From Bugulina stolonifera (taxonomy: Eukaryota; Bryozoa; Gymnolaemata; Cheilostomatida; Bugulidae), in contig OW285196.1 of assembly GCA_935421135.1 (NCBI GenBank), forward strand, positions 12,149,001 to 12,213,000: DNA of 64,000 nt. The letters are read 5' to 3'. The position numbers and the translations under genes are program-made. The notes under the pieces were generated by a model that was given only the letters and a program-made list of their open reading frames with translations, did not search any database and was not told the origin of the DNA. Shown one piece after another: positions 52,001-64,000 of the stretch. Positions within the stretch are counted from its first letter, which is position 1. Each line of letters opens with the position of its first letter.

Positions 52001-54068
52001 TTTCCACCTGGATTTCTGTACTAAATTGTGGAGACAACTTCAGCTGTAAACATTGACTGCTTATTTCACTTATCTATTCATTATTGTAGTTGCCACACCC
52101 TGACACAGATCAGCTGAAGTCGAGTGGCATTGGTAAAGCCATCATGTACCTTTTCAAACACCCGAAGGAGCTCCGGGCTAACAGAGATATCGCTGGCCGG
52201 CTCATCAATGAATGGAGTCGTCCCATATTCGGACAGTCTAGTAACTTCAAGTCGGTTAACAGAGAAGATCTGCAGAAGAGAGATATGCAGACGTTGAAGA
52301 AGAGACGTAGAAGGTAGTTGTCCAACCTGTGAGGTGTAACGTGCAGAAATTAAAATCTAAGTACTGAAGTTGACAAGCCAGCAAATGAATAGAGATGAAC
52401 ATAGTGAATGCAGAGAAACTGTCCACTACTCTAATTCACTGTATAATAAACTGCAGGCTTAGTGTGAGCCAACTCTAACATTATTATCCATTATCTATTA
52501 TACATTCTCTACCAGCATAATGATGTTTGAAAGGATTCATATTATTATATAACCAAGGCCAGTGTCTCCAACTGCAGGTACTAGTGTGCCTATCCATGTT
52601 CAACGGAAACTTAGCCTCAGCTCACAAAATGGCATCTAGTTTGGTTCTAGTGCAGCACACATGTTATCAGTCACCTGTCATTTTGTGGGGTTTGGGGTTT
52701 AAAAGTATAAATTAATGTGAACTCCTGTAAATGTCTAAATAATTTATTAAGACCGCGCCCTATTGAACTGATCCTCGTGGAGGATACACATCTGTGTAGC
52801 CAATCACCTTCATCCTTGATTTAACCTAACTTGTCGTGTCATTTCTTTATGCAGTTCGGATGCTGGTGTTAAAGATGACGATGAACAGAAAGCCCTACGA
52901 CCTGGGGACCCAGGCTGGGTGTACCGGGCTAGAGTGCCGCGTCCCTCAAATAGAGACTACGTTGTAAGACCTGAAAGTAATGTAGATCCTGATGCTGTTA
53001 TGTCTAAGGTTAGTATATATTCTATCCCTGTTGTGAAATCATGCATGAGCATATGCAAGCAGGAGCATTTGCTAGCAGCTGGTAGTTGTAGGGCACTGCA
53101 CCTTATATCAGAGTTTTCAGGTTTATGTATAAGTTACTGTACGTCATGGGTTTCACCATTCAATACACAGTGGCTATATTATATAATATGTTATATAGTA
53201 TATTATATAATATAATAAATTATTATATATTATATTATATAATATTATATATTATCTAATATTATATATTACATGTGTATTGTATTATATAATATTATAT
53301 ATTATATTATATTGTATAATATTATATTATATAATATTATATGTTATATAATACATTTGTGATGGCCCTGCTACTGCCATCAGTGAGCAGAGCTGTTTGT
53401 TTCACTGTTTTTCTGTCACTAGACGTTGCTATAGACCAACCTAATAAATTCGGTCACTACATACATGTACCAGTACACTTCCCTACTGCATACTATTGAA
53501 GTCACTGCAGCCACAGTCATGTGACATGGTCATGTGAATTGCCAACCGTTTGATGACTGTGCCCTGAGCTCCCAAATCTTGACGTCATTTGTGGTAGACA
53601 AGGGTAGATTGGTATGTACCATTATAATAATATGTGGTATTACACACCATAGGGTAGGCCCACCGCCCACCCACTTGTAGATGGTAGATCCTGGTGGTGG
53701 TCCAGATTCAATATCTTCTCGGTGGTTTAGTGGATTCCTAGTCTGGGAACAAATGTCTGGATGAACCTGCCTCCGTGTTTTGCGGAGAAATAGCTCACTG
53801 AATAGGGGACTGATTTAGCTCGTCTTCTAAAATTCGAAATTAGTTTGGGGGTACTCGAGGGTGGCTGATTTGGCTGCTCAAGGCGGGTGAGTTTACAATG
53901 ATATAGACTCCTCATTTAGCACTGGTATATTTCTATTTGCAGGGCTCTAGTAAACGAAAGAAAACTAGATATGAGTTACAAAAACAAAAGATGGACAATA
54001 AGAAGAAGTCATCTAAAGCTTCAACTGCAGTGAAAATCAGTATAGAAGGGAGGAATATGGCCTTGTGA
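46068..54068 (+). CDS. IWS1: IWS1-like transcription elongation factor (Spt6 partner), 13 exons
   Basis: Nuclear factor that binds Spt6 and other elongation factors on RNA polymerase II. Exons: 46068-46197, 46327-46707, 46967-47032, 47251-47374, 47734-47800, 47965-48134, 48431-48581, 49069-49151, 49697-49748, 50165-50242, 52090-52313, 52855-53008, 53943-54068. They join in phase to 601 residues (human 819, yeast 410). The N-terminal half is disordered: Ser-Pro heptads (56 to about 130), then acidic Ser/Asp/Glu segments. The C-terminal half has a basic stretch ([15 protein letters not shown]), the conserved helical domain with [16 protein letters not shown] and [12 protein letters not shown], the [19 protein letters not shown] block, and a Lys-rich tail. 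The exon 4 donor (AAGCG|GTAGAC) is weak, and read-through would stop at once (CGG TAG). No ATG occurs in the 48 open codons upstream, so the start is the first ATG available. Confidence 0.93.
46362..46586 (+). repeat. IWS1: IWS1 Ser-Pro heptad array (21-bp coding repeat)
   Basis: From residue 56 the protein runs in consecutive seven-residue units: [49 protein letters not shown] and SPTDAPQ, followed by longer variants SPTADAPPQ and SPTAETPL. At DNA level this is an imperfect 21-bp tandem repeat that stays in frame inside exon 2. Seven of the eight exact heptads contain a Ser-Pro dipeptide, the target of proline-directed kinases. Confidence 0.9.
47965..48134 (+). other. IWS1: IWS1 exon 6: acidic FG/GF interaction motif
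   Basis: Exon 6 encodes [16 protein letters not shown] at residues 266-281 in an acidic, disordered segment. The pattern of a hydrophobic-Phe-Gly, then acidic residues, then Phe-x-Gly-Phe matches the short disordered motifs of IWS1 that bind TFIIS-N-terminal-type domains of other elongation factors such as LEDGF and TFIIS. A second acidic stretch (SSDDELEDD) follows. Function is inferred from motif likeness. Confidence 0.75.
48844..48960. repeat. IWS1: Palindromic 33-bp satellite in IWS1 intron 7
   Basis: Three to four copies of a unit reading GTCAAGTCATAAACTTGAC then ATTTGGTTTATAAT. Each contains the inverted repeat GTCAAGT/ACTTGAC. Degenerate copies flank it from about 48770 to 49010. Confidence 0.88.
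49069..52313 (+). other. IWS1: IWS1 exons 8-11: conserved helical (TFIIS N-terminal-like) domain
   Basis: Residues about 364-508. Exon 8 ends [13 protein letters not shown], exon 9 gives [18 protein letters not shown], exon 10 gives [20 protein letters not shown] and exon 11 gives [20 protein letters not shown], then [10 protein letters not shown]. This is the diagnostic Iws1/Spn1 core that contacts Spt6. The intron between exons 10 and 11 (50243-52089) is the longest in the gene and I see no exon in it. Confidence 0.93.
53175..53352. repeat. IWS1: AT-only tract (TATAATATTATAT) in IWS1 intron 12
   Basis: About 175 bp of nearly pure A/T made of self-complementary ATATTATAT words. It could form cruciforms. 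Confidence 0.85.
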
Positions 54069-54226
54069 ACTGCTATGACTACTAACTGATTTTACTAGTA
54101 GACCTAGCCTGTGTTACCAGCTGGAATGTATATAGCCTGTGAATATATAGTCTATCAGGTGGGGTGGCATAGTTACTCACCGTATTCACTTACATACCTG
54201 ATGCAAACATTAGCTACGTGTAAATC

Positions 54227-54232
54227 AATAAA
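54227..54232 (+). terminator. IWS1: Probable IWS1 polyadenylation signal AATAAA
   Basis: First canonical AATAAA after the stop (about 160 bases downstream). Another at 54598-54603 is followed by a T/G-rich tract and could be an alternative site. Confidence 0.5.
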
Positions 54233-55080
54233 AGGGCATATTGAGGTCAGCCATTCCCTGGATGCTCTGCCAGGTGGAATGTTGGAAGTTGGTCAAGCAT
54301 GCTAGTAAACAAGCTACTCCATCTGCCTTACTAACTGTCCATTAGGTCATCCTACTTTCCTTCCTTGACCTCTCAGGTCGTTGACCTTTACACCAATGCA
54401 TTAGATGGACAGCATGTACTAAATAACATGCATTTCAACTGTATCCTTAGTATACCCAATATAATGTATGTATGGTTACATGTACAAACTGTCACTTATA
54501 CCAAATTATATGCGTGTATCGGTGTGTTAATCCAAATTAAAGACTGCTTTTAGAAATTATGAAAAAATTGTGTAAAAACAAAATGTACATAGTTTATAAT
54601 AAATGATGTATTTTGTCATAGAATTATTACTGCCTTATCATTTTATTCTCTCAAAATTCTATCTACATGTATGTATATAACATGTTTTATATTCTGGGAC
54701 AAAGCCTATAATACATCCAAACAATCACCTGTTAACTCTCCATAATTATAACTTAATCTACCCAGACGGAATCTTTTAGCAAGTTTCTCTTGGGGAGAAA
54801 ATTGAGCTGCACTCAGCTCTAGGAATGTACTAGAAGCATCAGCCGGGCTGTTATGCTGTTGATCATAGTGTTTAGTACTTGATAGTCCACCCTACGCCCC
54901 ACATTATACCCTTGGTCAAAGTCAATATGTATGCTTAGCACCCACTTGATATTTTTATATTTACAATCTGCAACAAATCAAACAACTTATCTCTAGATTC
55001 ATGCCGTATCCTGTTTGAATTACATATTTGGATGGATATAAACTTCCCTCATTTAACCTTAGTTCTACTGCTGTTTATAG

Positions 55081-55207
55081 GAACACTATGCACACCTTCC
55101 GCTATATGGTGGTGGATCCAGGCAAACACTTCCTTATTGCTGGCTGCAATAAAGATATGAGCTTTGAGGATTGCCCTTATAAGCAGTTAGACCTCAGACT
55201 ATTTTGA
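55081..55207 (+). other. Orphan exon-like open segment
   Basis: After an acceptor-like CTGCTGTTTATAG, the plus strand reads NTMHTFRYMVVDPGKHFLIA and continues GCNKDMSFEDCPYKQLDLRLF before TGA at 55205-55207. Composition looks protein-like, but I cannot identify it or find a partner exon. It may be a last exon, a pseudogene piece or chance. Confidence 0.2.
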
Positions 55208-55914
55208 CAAACTGATATTTTGGATCCAATCCTTTATTGATCGCACAGCACACCTTGGTGACGTATAACAATATTTTATAAGTTTTTAAGGGAACATGGT
55301 AGTGGCAGTGGGCCCAGTATTTTACCAAAGTAACATAAAATTCAGTAGATAGGGAAATGAGTACAGTGTCCCTTCCTACCTCCAAATATAGTTAGTTGAC
55401 CAACAGGATGGAATTTCCTATTTGTGAAGGGAATGAGCTCTTGATCTGAAAATGCTGGAAATCTTGACCCCATATTTTCCACCCATTGGGAGGTTGTCCA
55501 GTTGCCATCTGATCCCTTTACCACATACTCGGTTTCCAACTGTCATTGTTGAACAATATTGTCATAGTGATAACCTGTAGATGATAAATGGTCCTGCACA
55601 GTCCTGCATGTTATAAGTGGGTGGAAACATCAGGTAGTGAAATCCTACCTGCACAATCTACACAAATATAAAGCACATCATTTCATTTCACAAAAGTGGA
55701 GTTAATTCATTCCACTTGGCCTAATGTTATGTGACTTTTACTAGATCACAAGCTAGATAATGATTCAGTGTTCAAAGAAAGCTGACTAATAATGTTATTG
55801 TTTTTGTGTAGAGTAATAATACTTGCACACATGTAGGCTTACAAGTTACAATATTGTTCAATGTTTTAAAAGAATTTTTTAGTAAGAGTTGCTCAATGTG
55901 TTTTCATAGACTGT

Positions 55915-55941
55915 TGCCTTCCCACTATCAGTGGGAAGGCA
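55915..55941. repeat. Perfect 11-bp-arm hairpin
   Basis: TGCCTTCCCAC and GTGGGAAGGCA flank a five-base loop. It is GC-rich against an AT-rich background. No T-run or gene end adjoins it. Confidence 0.85.
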
Positions 55942-58411
55942 AAGGCTGCTTCCCAATTGGTTGTAATAGTAATGTTTTGTAATTCAGCTTCGATTGCGTA
56001 ATTCTTGGCTACTACCTACATCATTTGTATCCCTGTGGGTTAATGATGTCATCAAAGCAGTTGTCAAAGAACTTGCAAAACACTATGATGTCATCAGGCA
56101 TTGTGGAAATGAGATCAATGAGAGTTTCACTATATTTTACCCAACTATACATCGGATCCACAATAAGACCTACATGGCTTATAATACTTGTATATTATTA
56201 GCCTAGGCTATATACATGTAGTTGGTTTCTAGGATGCTAGACATCACTCTAGGAAAATACTAGACTCCTGGGAGCTGGGGATTAAATAATCCATGATCCC
56301 CAGGCTATATGATAGCTAGAGAATCATCCCAGGGGAACTAGGAACCATTTCGGGTATTGATTGGTACAAAAATTAACCTGGAGAAACAGATCTAACGGAA
56401 GAACCATGATGGCTATTGGCTAATCAAGATGTAGTTGGCATCCTATCACTATGCATATGCTAGTTTTTGAACCATACTGAGGTGGCTTATACTATAACTA
56501 GCCCTAGGCTCTACTCCTAACCTAGCTAGTAGATACATGAAGTTGCAAAATAGATGGGACTGACTATAAGCCCAGGTGTTTTAAATGGTTTATGCACTAC
56601 ACATAATCATATGCATGTACATGTGCATGTATATGAACGCATGGCTAATTGCTCTTGCCCACTCCCTAGTAATGAATATTACTATAAACATCAAAGATTC
56701 TTTATATTTGATATTATGTATATTGATGATGAGCTTTCTGTGATAGATATGCAGTCATTATAGGTGGTTCAAACATGAACTTTTTCAATTTAATGATACA
56801 TTATATTACATTACATGGGGCAAGACCTCATGTTTTTCTCCACTTCAAGTTATACTGGAATGGCAGTATTTTGTATGGTATAACTGTTTGAAGTCCAATA
56901 GTATAATGGTACCAGTTATTGAGAGTGAAGTCAATGTTTATCGATTGATCGTCTGCACTAAATTCTGTTTTGGATCTAAGACTACATGGGTCAGGTCATG
57001 CAGGCATCTCTGGTAGCCATAGAATTCAACCTATTGGTTAATTGCAATGTTTTGCTATAAAAAGCAGGGTACCAGGTGATGGTGCAGAGGCCCTTTAAGG
57101 AGCTTAATATTAGTCTATGGCTCTATGCCATACCACTAAATAATTGTAATGCATATACAGAATCACTGCAATCATCTGTACCAGTTATAGTTGGTAGACC
57201 AATAAAGCATATAGAGTAAATGTGGAGTTGATCCTTGTACAGCAGCTTGGGTTGTTTCTACACTGGAGAAGCACCCATCGCCGACCACATGGGGGAAACA
57301 AAAGTTATCTAAACAACATAGCCTCAGTTCCACACAGCCAACTCTTTAGGTGTGGTGGGCCTGGTAGTTCATATTTTTCCATCACTGGGTACTGGTCACC
57401 CGAGTACAGTCACTCTTCTTGGCATATTCGCCATCAGATATCCCAAATGTTCATAAAGCACTTTTACATACCTGCATACTCGTGCATAGGTCTGGATCAT
57501 AATGTAATGCTGGGCCTCCTCACCACAATGACGTATATACATGTATTAGTAAGCAATTCTAGTCAAAGAAGTAAGATCATGCATCGTTTGTGTTGACGAC
57601 CCTGCCCTATATGTCCCTACCAAAATCCTATAAGATCAATGTCTCCGAGAGAATATGCAGCGTGGGAAGTAATTGTTATTCGTACGGTCTTAGGGTGGTC
57701 CAAAAGATAATCAAAAATAGTTACACCAAATTTGCTTTAGTCTTGCGCGCAGTGCAGTATGCATTGCACACTGCAACTTGTCTGCCTTGTATTGCCGGTA
57801 ATGTCTTGTAGCTTACACCAGTATTTGAGTTTTAAAATGTGCAAAATCATTCAACCAGGAACAGGAAGTCAACTGCTCTATGCTCCTTGTTAGGCCTCAC
57901 TGTATCTAATACTAGTCAATATGAGTGGAATGTCACGTGACAATGATTTATATGCAGCATTCCCCATGCTACAGACGATTCATTGATGTTTACTACAATG
58001 CATGTATAGGCTACAACGGCTTCTTATATATATCCTGTTCCTCAATAATGAGGCACTTGAAAGGGGAATAAGTAAGGCGTACTAACTCACTCACAACCTT
58101 CACTGACTGAGAGAGAGGGAGGGGCAGAGGAAGAGGAAATCAGACTAAGCTTGGATGGAATTTGTATCAGTCTTTTGTCTTCTTGTAAATGTTTGAATTT
58201 TTCTAACCTGGGTGGATTGTCACTTCTACTACATCAAGGACCATTATTTCTGCAGAAGTATAACCACGGAGCCTCATCTACTACATTACTCTACTGTACA
58301 ACAGCATCGTTTCTCCCGAATGCTATTATAATCGTATTGTAAAACCTGCTGCTCTGACAGGGAAAGAACGAAGAAACGGCGCCACATAAGTTTTATTGAT
58401 CACTCTGGACG

Positions 58412-60229
58412 ATGGACCATCCCAGGTCACTACCATTTAACATGGGTATGATGGCACCAATGCCCATAGTACCGCCGATGCCCATGATGCTGCCGCCACC
58501 AACGGGTACACCAAAGGTTGGAGATTCCACAACCCCGACTGCAGTACCGAGACTGCCGCAGAACATGATGTATTGCTACAATCCTATAATGGTGCCACCA
58601 CAGATGAGAATGTTCATGCCTATGATGGCACCACAGATGATGATGCCGATGATGCCAGTGGCACCTGCACCAATCCCGACTCCGACTGCACCAACTCAAC
58701 CTGAGGAGGTTGCACCATTAGATTTAAGTAATAAATCTAAAAAGTCGGAAAAAATAGAAGATAAGATAAAAATGGATATTGATGATAGAACTGAGGCTCA
58801 TTTTGTTCCTCGTAGCCACATGGAAAATAGTAGTAACAGCGTGATGAGTCAAGACACTCTGGCTGCTGCCAATCCATGCTACAAGAAAAGCATGCTCAAG
58901 CGTTATTACCAAGGTAAGCCATAGACATGTAGTAAGTCATATTTTCAGTCCAACTGCATTGATTTAATTTACACATGCTTGTTATATCATTTTTGGCTTC
59001 AGTGTGGTTTAGACTGTATAAACTACTGAAACCCACATGTATATTTTGGGAATGCCTTCCCATCTGCATTTGTGATATATTGACCATGCATGTCTTAAAT
59101 ATTCCAGCCCAATAGTAAATCTTTCTAAGCGGTGAACAACGATTACTTTCGTTTGCCAACTTTTGCTGTCGGTTTGCTATCTTTGGCAATATTCGAGACC
59201 TACTGAATGAAACAGAGCCGTGAAATCTTTAAAAGTACTTGTAATGGTGTACGCAAAAATTAAATTTAAAAATATTTTAATTTATGGTGATGCATCTAAA
59301 GGAGTAGGATTCGTCTTCCTCCACTTTGCCAGTTCTCTTTTCAATCACATACAGTATGCATGATCTAATTTATCCCCCTCTTGATGACCCAGCCTTGCCC
59401 TCATTGTGGCCTACATACGCCCATTACTTCATGGAAGCACTCTACCATAAACGCTGTCTTTGGTCTAGTGCCAAATACTAGTATGTAAAAGCATAACAAT
59501 CACCAGCTGACATTTCCTGGTATAACACTGAATTATCATCTAACTGTAAACTATTTCATGTGGTTTTTGGCTCTATATCATAAATTTGTAACCACAGCAT
59601 ATCCTGTTGGCTCTGTGGTAATAATATATTCATAGTTGGCTAGTCCCTACTGCAGCTCTATCCTGGATAGTAATTCTTCCTCTACGTTTTGGTCTTCTTT
59701 TAAAATACCTGTCTGTCGTGATCTTTGTTTCTTGTTGAGCTTTCAAATATCACTTTAGTCTAGGGTACCTCATTTCTCACATCAAATAGATTACAAGACT
59801 TGCCTTGGGCCAAGGCTAGTGTTTATTTTATTTCAATGTAATTGAATAGGTTGATATAATTTCAATGTGTGGGCTGGGCTGCTGGCTGCTGCTGTGTTGG
59901 ACGAGTTGAGGCTGCTAACACTACTGTACACCAGCCACTAGTTGGGCTTCCTAGTTTCATAAGCTAAACTATGCACACCCAAGCTAATGTAAATCCATAC
60001 TTGTCCAATAGTGTTATTCATGGCTTTGTAAATATGAGCCTATTGTGGTGATGTGAATGCAATCACTACTTGTTTTCTTACACAAAACGCTTAACGTGCT
60101 CCTTTGTAAATATTTCTTTTGTGTATAGAGGAAGATAATGTTTCCTACAGAGCTAAACTCCCCGTTTTCAATAGAGCATTGTGCCTATTCATTTGGACTA
60201 ACACTGCTTCAATGGACTCTAACATCTGA
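58412..60229 (+). CDS. Unidentified Met/Pro-rich protein with PLDLS (CtBP-type) motif, probably incomplete
   Basis: I do not recognise this gene. Exon 1 runs 58412-58913; an in-frame TGA at 58397-58399 supports the ATG. It encodes 167 residues. The first 95 are extremely Met/Pro-rich with repeats such as MMAPMPIVPPMPMM. Residues 102-106 read PLDLS, the docking motif for the CtBP corepressor, followed by a Lys-rich stretch (NKSKKSEKIEDK) like a nuclear signal. The exon ends MLKRYYQ at a strong donor (AAG|GTAAGC). A candidate last exon at 60129-60229 would add 34 residues and a stop, but further exons may lie beyond the window. A transcriptional cofactor or transcription factor N-terminus is the best guess from the motif, and it is inference only. 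Confidence 0.6.
60129..60229 (+). CDS. Candidate terminal exon of the PLDLS gene
   Basis: A pyrimidine-rich acceptor ending TCTTTTGTGTATAG precedes an open stretch in the right phase (G|AG) that reads EEDNVSYRAKLPVFNRALCL and ends in TGA at 60227-60229. Joining it to exon 1 gives a 201-residue protein. No family resemblance supports it, so it could be chance or untranslated sequence. Confidence 0.3.
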
Positions 60230-63200
60230 CCCTTAGACTCTACTTAGACTTAGGTCATCTTTCATTTCGGCTTTTATACCGAGGCAATCTCACACTTCCC
60301 CTAAAACTATTATTGCTGTTATAATTGTAGTAAGCAGTTATTTCCCTTGACTACTCAACCACCCCCAAGTATTATAGAGTACAGGCCCACGAGCTACATG
60401 TATGTATGTGCATGGTAGGCTAATCCTATTTCCATCTTTCACATGCCATTGGTGCATAGTTCCTTCCAACCAGCCTCCCCTTCCATAGTTACACAGACAG
60501 CAGTGATTTATAGGTCTCCATAGCAACCGCTCAACATACTTCTAGAATACCATATGCCTACTATTTGACTTACATTGTGAATAATATCCATGTATTATAA
60601 TCACTAACCATAGCCCCTGTAGCTCACAAATTTCATAGTCTACCTATTTAGAATCATGACATAGTCATCAGCAATGAAGGTCTACTTCAGCCTGGATATA
60701 AAAATTGCAAGTTTTGCTATTACATTGTAAAGAGAGTAGCCAAAAATCTCATTTTCATTTCCTGTACTAAAGACTTGACAATTAGTTGTGGAAAGTTCAA
60801 TAGTGATATGACTATTACTACACTAAGCTAAGCCATCAAATGACAAACCACTAGTAGGCTAGTAGATAATACTGAATGTTTCCACAAATTTTTGGCTTCT
60901 TGCCACATTTTCCTCCCACAGTTTTATGAACAATAAATTGTGATTTTTGTTATAAAACTGCTTATGGAAGTAGACCAGCTTAGTGAGAACAAGGGGAAAA
61001 CACTGTCTATGGGGAAATTCCAAGGGGTTAACTACCTCTAGGACAATGGCAATGGAAAGGGATAGGTCAAATTCTAGTGGTATAGAAACTGTTGTTATAT
61101 TATTATATTTATAGTTGCCATCAGGATGAATACTAGCTATACAGTTACACCTCCCCAAGCTAATCATAGCTTTAATCAATTTGAAATGAAGTTAATTTGT
61201 AACTCAGCTGTACAGTTCAATATGGGCATATTATTGGGAGTAGCAGGTAGTAACTACTAGGGCAGTGTTGACTCTTGGGCGACACCAACTTACAATAATT
61301 TATAATTGTTGAGTTCTAACTTCATTCAAGTCTATAGGCTATACTCAACTTGGTAATCTGTTATTTTTGTATTATGATACTATCAGTTGGGTTTTAGTGG
61401 TCACATAAATTTACTTAGATAAGGTTTGGATTAGACAGGTATAATGCAAGCTGTAAGGTGCAAGTAACAATCATACACACCCTTGATTAAACTATAACCA
61501 GTCCATTCAAATATTATTTCCAGTATGTTGTTACTGGCCTGCCCACCCGACCATATCAGTTGCCTAGATCTGTGGCTAGCATTGTTTCCTGTGAATCAAG
61601 CAGGATATGTTTGCATAAGGTAGATAAAATATAGGAAATCGGCAAGTTGAGAGTAAACTATGGACTATCCAAGCCGGACCTAACAGTCATTGACATTTAT
61701 GTTACTAACAATCACCTTACAACCTCTGGTACCTAGGCTACAAGTACAACCTGTACAATACAATGGACGCCTGCTGTCCATGAGGAATCCGTAGTCTATT
61801 TGTAGACTATACTGAATCCACCTTGATATAAGCAGCCTGCATAACATCATTGATTGTGGAGTTTTAAAGGGTACCTGCATGTAATGTAACTAGACTAGAC
61901 TATTATAGATTGTACAATCATCAGACTAATGAATATATAATATGATAGTGATGAGGAAATGGGCTGAACAGCTGACTGCCAAAGCAGGATACTGCTAGTG
62001 GCCCCATAAATCCCATAGTGCTGTCCACACAATAGTTGGAGAGTAGGTCCTGCTAAACTAATAGCAATGCCAGACATGTGCCCTGTGGTGCCTGTCTTTG
62101 CCGAGTATGACAATTCGAGTGATCTGGCAGTCATCAAGAGGACAGTTGAATCAAACTATCTATGTCAGCTGCCTGTACTACAACTAGGTTACAGTGGAAG
62201 GGAGCGTATACAAAACTGTCGTTTGGGGGTTCATTGCTGCCTTCATGTTATCCTTTTTCACTTTGATAAACTCTGAAGGAACTTTCATGTAGGTAGATGC
62301 TGGTTAGTGGGTGGTGATGAGATGTATGTTGGTTTTGATACTCTTTTAGATTCATAACTTACAAATTCATTTCATAAGCATACTGCTACAGAGTAAAATT
62401 TTTACATTTTAGCTGTTTTAGTTTCCAATATCTTAGCTATGGTGCTACACTGGTATTCAGTTTACTCAAAACCCTTGCTAGACTTCAAACTATATACACC
62501 ACTAGATCAGTGTAACAGTACTAATCAAATCACTCTTTATCAAATTAGGACACTAGGAAATAGATGGTGTAGTATGGAGTTAATTATGGAGTAACTTCAT
62601 AGTTATGGGCGGCTGGCCTGTTTTAGATCAATAACACATTACAGGAAGTACTAGCCTGGTAAAACTACTAGTGCTAACCATATAATCTAATATAGCCTAC
62701 ATGCATATCCTGATAGTGAACTAAATTACACCCTAGAAACCTATAAGGAAATCATATAAGGACTTTAGAAAGGCTAAAATTTCAGGGCCATATCAGCTGC
62801 TTAGAGTATCTTTTGGTTCCAGGCAACTTGACCACTATGATAATAGTCTTCGTTTTTAACATGGCTAATGGTAATCTTGTTAGCAGATATTGCATATTGT
62901 GCAGTAATTCACCCACCTAGGCTACAAGCTTGTAACCAACACCAACTTGTAGCCATAGTTCTCAAATAAATGAGGCGAAACTATCTGTTTATTTTTAACA
63001 AAAACAAACACCATTCTAGTATCTAGAGAAATGACATCAGCTTGTAACTCCGAGTCTATCAGATGTGTTTATTTCCATTCGGGGCACCTGCATATAATAG
63101 TGTATGTTATGTAATGTCCTGATTATTATACAGCACTTTCCTATGAGTACTCTTGCATCACCTCACCTCATATCAATCCGGTTGTATCTATTTACATTAA

Positions 63201-64000
63201 TATATTTAGTGAATAACCTCACTTCCTGTTTCAGTACATGGGGTGATTCAAAGTCATTGACTACAATATGCATTAGTACAATATTATAGTTATATGTTAT
63301 AAGCTATGTTATTTATGTGAATCACTATTATTTGTTGTGCAATGAAATAGGATACCATGCCTGTAGGTTTATTGCTATATATCCACCTTGTTATGATGTT
63401 TTCTCTTCATCAACTCATGGCGTGTTGATAGCATTGACCCAATTCCACTATGCATATGTTTACCACTTGAATGCTATCAGTTAGCCTAAGAAGGCATAAT
63501 TTATGAGGTGGATTTTAGGACCACCCTCCCTATCAATTGTTAATTTGTAAGTGTATGAAGGTCTATTATTGATTTGGTTGTATTACTACAGCTTAAATAA
63601 TATTGTAGATTATCATTAGTGTACATTGTATTATAATAATCTTGGCATATTTACATAGTTACACTGTTTGTATTTTCAGTGAATAGCTTCATATTTTCTA
63701 TTGCATGCTGGCCACTGAATTGACCAGTATTATATAATTTGAATTGACCAATGTCCATTTCTGAGGACTTTATACCAATTTACAACGTTCAGAGGTCGTA
63801 CTATGGATTCATACTGATCAGGAGAAAACAGTCAGTGTTACAAATGGTGGAAATGAAGCGGGTACACTGCATTGCAATTCCTGGGTAATTCCCAATACAG
63901 TGTATTAGACCAAGCTTAGAGGCAGTACATTCAGTGCACCCTTGTGTGATTTTTTAACATTTTTAACAAATATAACCCTCACTTGTTCGCACGGAGAACT
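60230..64000. other. Downstream flank, nothing recognised
   Basis: No exon with family resemblance, no RNA gene and no clear repeat on either strand. It could be 3' UTR, intergenic DNA or a long intron of the PLDLS gene if that gene continues past the window. Confidence 0.5.

Larger units (their letters stand above)
54069..58411. other. Spacer between IWS1 and the PLDLS gene
   Basis: No gene I can defend in 4.3 kb. Contents are the IWS1 3' UTR, a candidate orphan exon at 55081-55207, a hairpin at 55915-55941 and scattered ACATGTA-type words. A GA-rich tract at about 58108-58140 and a short upstream reading frame (58151-58342) lie in what may be the 5' UTR or promoter of the PLDLS gene. Confidence 0.5.

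Noticed and set aside
57222..57596. 124-codon open frame in the spacer before the PLDLS gene
   Set aside because: No recognisable motif, no splice partner and biased composition; chance open frame is likely.
62067..62276. 69-codon open frame MPDMCPVVPVFAEYD
   Set aside because: Isolated, without motif or splice signals that make a gene model.

Overview
The window is AT-rich nuclear DNA from a multicellular animal. It holds four recognisable conserved eukaryotic genes, all densely split by short GT-AG introns (mostly 60-900 bp), with short gaps between genes. The compact layout, small introns and mosaic of short tandem repeats suggest an invertebrate, possibly an early-branching one such as a sponge. 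That placement is inference only; no rRNA or mitochondrial marker is present.

Layout. 1690-25610 (minus): full-length orthologue of the deubiquitinase USP9X/FAF, which I could assemble as 49 coding exons with every junction in phase (2607 aa). 25611-27431: divergent intergenic region with a CpG-rich patch just upstream of the next gene. 27432-36111 (plus): PCCA, the biotin-carrying alpha subunit of mitochondrial propionyl-CoA carboxylase (19 exons, 730 aa). 36998-42984 (minus): CNDP2-type cytosolic M20 dipeptidase (12 exons, 488 aa), convergent with PCCA. 42985-46067: AT-rich spacer with a broken non-LTR retrotransposon tail and a CpG-rich patch. 46068-54068 (plus): IWS1, the Spt6-binding transcription elongation factor (13 exons, 601 aa), with an N-terminal array of serine-proline heptads. 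58412 onward (plus): 5' part of an unidentified Met/Pro-rich protein with a CtBP-type PLDLS motif. The last 3.8 kb show no exon I can defend.

The four genes act in unrelated processes (ubiquitin removal, propionyl-CoA metabolism, peptide hydrolysis, Pol II elongation), so this looks like an ordinary gene neighbourhood, not a pathway cluster. Mobile DNA is confined to introns and spacers: a terminal-inverted-repeat element in PCCA intron 9, a likely solo LTR in CNDP2 intron 7 and the non-LTR fragment.

The most unusual pattern is that several intronic tandem repeats are phase-locked to splice junctions. The repeat unit starts in the last or first exon bases and copies the donor or acceptor into the intron. 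I see this at five junctions clearly (USP9X exon 7 donor, exon 4 acceptor, exon 41 donor; PCCA exon 15 donor; CNDP2 exon 3 acceptor) and at two more weakly. It fits local tandem duplication of splice sites and would create decoy sites.
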